64,000 bases of DNA from Puccinellia tenuiflora (lineage: Eukaryota > Streptophyta > Magnoliopsida > Poales > Poaceae): contig QRDG01000814.1 of NCBI GenBank assembly GCA_012064385.1, positions 496,001 through 560,000 of the forward strand. Direction: 5' to 3'. Positions 59,696 to 64,000 of the stretch are shown one piece after another. The stretch's first letter is position 1; each line of letters begins with the position of its first letter. The notes beneath the pieces were generated by a model, which ran no database searches, was not told the DNA's origin, and saw nothing but the letters and a program-made list of their open reading frames with translations. The position numbers and the translations under genes were made by a program.

Positions 59696-60631
59696 GCATC
59701 CCCAAGCTTAATTCCTACTCGTCCTTGAGTAGGTGAATGATAACCAAATAATTTTTGAAGTGAAATGCTACCAACATAATCTTGATAAAGATAGTAATAC
59801 AAAGCACATGAGATGAAATAAAGTGATCCAATACAATTATTTATAGTTGATCTCAAGCAGACAATAATAATTAACACATACTAGTTACCAAGTTAGAAAC
59901 TTTTCTTGAATAGGTGTGTTGGGGACCTGGAACCATACATAAGGTTTAGAAAGAAGAAATGCAAATTATGTCTCCAAAGTGAAGCATCAATCGTTCTACA
60001 AAGCATCAAGTAATCATTCATGAAATAGTCAAGATCCAGTCAAGTGATCTAATTCACTTCGTTCCCGCATCAACTGTTTCGAAGTCTACTCAACTAATGC
60101 ATGTGAGACTTAAGTTTTGGTGCCAATAGGTTATGGCAAAGAGAATAATGATGGGGATTTGGAAGGTCAAAAATAAAGGCTCAAACAGTGGAAATGGTAA
60201 CCACAAGACAAGAGGAAGTCTCGTAGTTGAAAGAGGAGTAGTGATTGCCATACAACGGATGGACATAGAGCTATAAGTATGTGAAAGCTCTCCAATGGAA
60301 CTAGTGGGGTGCATCCAACTTGCTTTCTAATGAAGACCTAGAGCTCACTTGAGTAGGCTCATTCTTGGAATATGCAATCCAAGTTCTATAATGAAAAGAT
60401 CCCCACATAGTTATGCAAGTAAAACAAGAGAACTCTCCAAAACTGAAATGCGGGTGCTCACATGAGCACAAGTGTGCAATAAAGTATAGTAGTGCTGCTC
60501 CCTCTTTTTTTTTACTTGGTGGCCTCCATGGATCTTTCTAATTTTCTCTCAGTTGGCCTCTTGGGCTCTTTTTCTTTTCTTTTTATTTTTATCTTTTTTT
60601 ATTTTATTTTATCCTCTCCTTTGTCGAACAT
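59696..60631 (-). mobile_element. 3' internal domain of a gypsy-like element, minus orientation
   Basis: In the minus sense it ends with CCTACTCAAGGACGAGTAGG and AAGCTTGGGGATGC directly before the TGATACG of the inverted LTR. Non-coding. Confidence 0.65.
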
Positions 60632-62219
60632 TGATATGTCTCCGAAGTTTCTATAATTTTTTATGTTCCATGCTTGATTATATATCAGTGCCACATGTTT
60701 TTAAAATGTTTTTATATCATTTTGGCATGATTTATGGAACTAACCTATTAACAAGATGCCTAGTGCCAGTTCTTGTTTTCTGTTGTCTTTTTGTTTCAGA
60801 AAAGTTGTTGTGTGAAGTTTCTCGGAATGCGCTGAAAATTTACGTGATTTATTTCCAAGTTGAAACAAAGACGAACCCGAAGGATGCCCGGAGGGGAGGC
60901 TCCCAGCCTCTAGACGCCCTCCAGGCACGGCTCCACCCTAGGCCACGCCTGGGGCCCACCTGGCGCCGTCCTTCGTCGCCTCGAGTCTCCTCTTCGCCTA
61001 TAAATTGGTCTTCACCCCAAAAACCCTAAGTGACCCGATCATATTTTCTAGAAGACGTCCGAGGCCGCCGCCATCTCCAACCCTAGTTGGGGAGGGTTCT
61101 GTAGCTCTTCCCGGCACCTTGCCGGAGAGGGGAATCGACACCGGAGGCACCTACACCACCATGCCTGCCTCCGGAGTGATGCTTGAGTAGTCCACCACGG
61201 GACTACGGGTCCATAGCAGTAGCTAGATGGTTGTCTCTCCTCCTTGTACTCCATTGCTTAGATCTTGTGAGCTGCCTATCATGATTAAGATCATATTACC
61301 TGTAACTGCTACATGATTGTGTTTGCATGGATCCGATGAATTATGGAAGTCATTACTTTTGTTCATCTATGTGTTGTGTTTTATCTATGATCTTGCATGC
61401 TCTCCGATGCGAGTGGATGCTTTTGCCAAGTAATTATTAGTGTTGTATGAGGGAGTATTTATGCTAGATAGTGGGTTCATGCCTCTCTTGTCTGAGCTCG
61501 GGTTGACAGAAACGATTGAGACAAGAGCTGTGTTGTTACCACTAGGGAGAAAACAACGGTGTGATTTCCTTGTGTTATTTACATTGCTTACATTACGCAC
61601 TTTTCTTATTGCAATGATCTATTGCTTGCCACTTAATACTTTTGGTTGACATGCTGGATAGCGATTCCGGAGTGGATTATTAGTCATAGATGCAGTTGGA
61701 TAACGGTCTATGTATTTTGACGTAATGCCCATTAGATGAAACGACGAACTATATTGTTTTATGATAGCCTTGTTGTGCGCCCACAATTCTGTCAATTGCC
61801 ATGCTGTAATTTGTTTACCCATCATGTATATCTTGTGGAGAGACACCGCTAGTGAACCGTGGATCCCGGTCCTATTTTCCAACATTGTTTGCAACCATTT
61901 TAATAGCTTTTCATCATCATTTGCTCGCTGGTCATAATTCACTCTCATCATATTTTATATCCACACATTTAATTGTTTGTGTTCAGCAAGCCGGAGAGAT
62001 TGACAACCTCTCTGTTTCATTGGGGCAAAGTAGTTTGTTTGTGATTGTGTGCAGGTCCACGTCAATTGTTGTAAACGGCGCCGTTGACACCTTGCTAAGC
62101 CTTCTCCAAGTCCTACTGGATCTGAAAACCTTGGTTTTGTAATCAAGGTAAAATTGCTTCTGTACTGCATCATACCTTCCTCTTGGGGTTCCCCAGTGAA
62201 CGTGTGATCCACGTCATCA
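60632..62219 (+). mobile_element. Gypsy-like LTR (E)
   Basis: Opens TGATATGTCTCCGAAGTTTC and ends CACGTCATCA. The leader TTTTCTAGCGCCGTTGTCGG follows. It aligns with LTR B throughout, including the ACACCGGAGGCACCTACACC segment. Confidence 0.8.
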
Positions 62220-62320
62220 AGCTTCTTTTCTAGCGCCGTTGTCGGGGACTTGGAAGCTTCAGCTAGGGGAGTTTCACACATCCTTTCACTTTACTTTGTT
62301 ATTGTCTTGCTTAGTATATT

Positions 62321-63078
62321 TTGTTAGTCTTGTTTTGCCTTTCGTTTGCTCTAAAACTGAAAAACACAAAAAAAAATAAAAATTCCAGCAAGTTTTCTTT
62401 TTCGGTTTGTGTGATTTTATTGCTTGTTGTAGTCATGGGGCTTTTACCTGAATTTTCTATTAAAGACATAAAGGTAGGGAGTGGTTCCATCATTGGTAAA
62501 GAAAATATTGAAGAATTCCTTAATCACATTAATAGTCTTTATGATCTAAATGAAAAATCTTTGGTGGAACATACTCATGACTATGAGGCTGCTGTAGTTT
62601 CTCTGGTGGAAAAATTAGAAGCTAGGTTTATTAACCTTCATCCTACAATTCAACAATTATTCTTTAAACTTGAAATTATGGAGAAGGGGAAGATAAAGAT
62701 TTCTTGCTTAAAACCTTGCTTATAGAATTTGATGATATTGCTAGAGAAGCTAGAAATATTTTTGCCCATCATAATATGCTGGGATGTAGCCTTAATATTA
62801 AGCATACCCTTAAAACTTTTGAAACTAAAAGGATAAAGTATGTGGGTAAAACCGAACGTGAAAAGTAACTAAAAATACCCATACCATTTAAGCTCATAGC
62901 AATGCATGAAGCTCTAAAAAAGAATTTTGATTGGGTTGTTCCTGAAAATCCTTTTGATGAAAGAAGTCGACCAAAAGGTAGTGATAGGGGAAATTCTTAA
63001 CCTTCCATAAGTAAAATACAATGTATGTATGAAAGATTTTACAACCTTTCTTTGGATGATACTATTGATAAAACTTGA
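62321..63078 (+). pseudogene. Degenerate Gag remnant of element E
   Basis: An open frame (62321-62725) with a likely start at 62435 (MGLLPEFSIKDI) is broken after LKPCL. Fragments continue in other frames, including FDWVVPENPFDERSRPKG. The protease present in element B is missing. The ending ATTGATAAAACTTGA matches the end of element B's ORF, showing an internal deletion. Confidence 0.55.
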
Positions 63079-64000
63079 ATTTTCCCTTTCTGCCTAGCTA
63101 AAAGGCGTTAAAGAAAAGCGCTTATAGGAGGCAACCCATTTTATTTTACCTTCTATTTATTTTTGGTTTCTTTGAGTTTTGGGTGATGTTAATTCTATAA
63201 CAACTAACTTGTATCTTTTTGTTTTGGTTTTTGGTGCTAAGAATAACCTCTAAAGAGAGGAAGAATAATTTGGAGTTTGCTGTCCAGAAACAGATTAATG
63301 TTCTTCACTGTTCGAAAATCCAAAAAATCACAGAACGTCATCTGTGGCTGAAATTTTTTGAAATCAAGCATCAGGGTTTTTTCTACCTTTCGCTAGTTTT
63401 AAATTTTATGATTTGAGGTCCAGAAGTGCCCCAAAAAATTCATCTTTACAGTCTGTTCTATTGTTGACAGATTCTATCCTTAGTTTTGCATTGCTTCTTT
63501 CACGGGCAGAGTGAAGCTTTTTCAAAGCTAGAGCTTTACTTAGACCTTTGTGGCAGTAGCTAATGTTGTAAAAAAATAAGTTCATGATATGTGCTTTGGA
63601 ACTGAAGGAAGATATTGTTTTTGTGGACTAACCCCTCTAATGAAGTTGCTATAAGTTTTGCGTGAAGAAAGTTTTCAAGTATCCAAGTGCGAGGTGATGA
63701 AGGAAGATCAAGAAGGGATAAAATACTAAGCTTGGGGAGGCTCCCCATGGACCCTCCTCTGAAATATTCAAGAAGTCACAATCTTCTAAGCTTGGTAGAT
63801 GCCTTGGGCATCCCCTTCTTCATCAACAATCATCGGTTTCTCTCATGGTACTATATTTTTATTCCTTTACACATTATGTGTTGTTCTTGGAGCGTCAGTT
63901 TGTTTTTACTTTCAGTTTGTTTGTGTTTTGTTCTCTGTTCTTTGCAATAATTTGGATCCATGCATGCTTGTTTGGGAGAGAGACACGCTCCGCTTTTTCA
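63079..64000 (+). mobile_element. 3' internal domain of element E (runs off the window)
   Basis: Same order as element B: post-ORF hairpin (63104-63139), GCTGTCCAGAAACAGATT, CAGTCTGTTCT, AAGCTTGGGGAGGCTCCCC, GAGAGACACGCTCCG. The matching LTR would lie beyond 64000. Confidence 0.75.

Overview
The window is plant nuclear DNA, almost certainly a Triticeae grass (wheat, barley, Aegilops or rye type). The host genes are intron-containing or GC-rich grass genes. Everything else is nested transposons: Stowaway MITEs ending in CTCCCTCCGT with TA duplications, PIF/Harbinger elements with TTA duplications, hAT elements with 8-bp duplications, a Helitron, and Ty3/gypsy-like LTR elements opening with TGATACGT. 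Genus cannot be fixed from the sequence alone.

Four intact host genes are supported. A plus-strand WLIM2-type two-LIM-domain protein (five exons, 8790-10743) faces a minus-strand cytosolic enolase-3-type gene (eleven exons, 15308-11507); the two converge, with about 760 bp between stop codons. Two intronless class I small heat shock protein genes (23005-23478 and 33772-34245) are a direct duplication that includes flanking DNA. They differ at six residues and in the promoter heat-shock element.

Layout. 1-7.7 kb: hAT element with transposase remnant, a malectin-type receptor-kinase fragment, a GTTACCC minisatellite, and a retroposon with 14-bp duplications whose poly(A) tail received a second, minisatellite-bearing element. 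8.3-15.4 kb: the LIM/enolase pair, with a MITE inside a MITE in the last LIM intron. 15.5-22.4 kb: hAT, Tourist-like and Harbinger elements; the Harbinger element carries a DUF295-type gene fragment and a fold-back element. 22.7-35.1 kb: the HSP duplication, split by a Helitron carrying a GTP cyclohydrolase I fragment and by an LTR-like element. 36.5-64 kb: gypsy-like LTRs and internal domains in mixed orientation, encoding only Gag and protease or an acidic ORF and never reverse transcriptase, interrupted by a complete non-coding LTR element at 55902-59519.

Many boundaries rest on target-site duplications or on empty-site comparison with a paralogous copy inside the window, so they can be checked without outside data. 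Family names for repeats and the residue-level enolase comparison come from recall of the families, not from a search.
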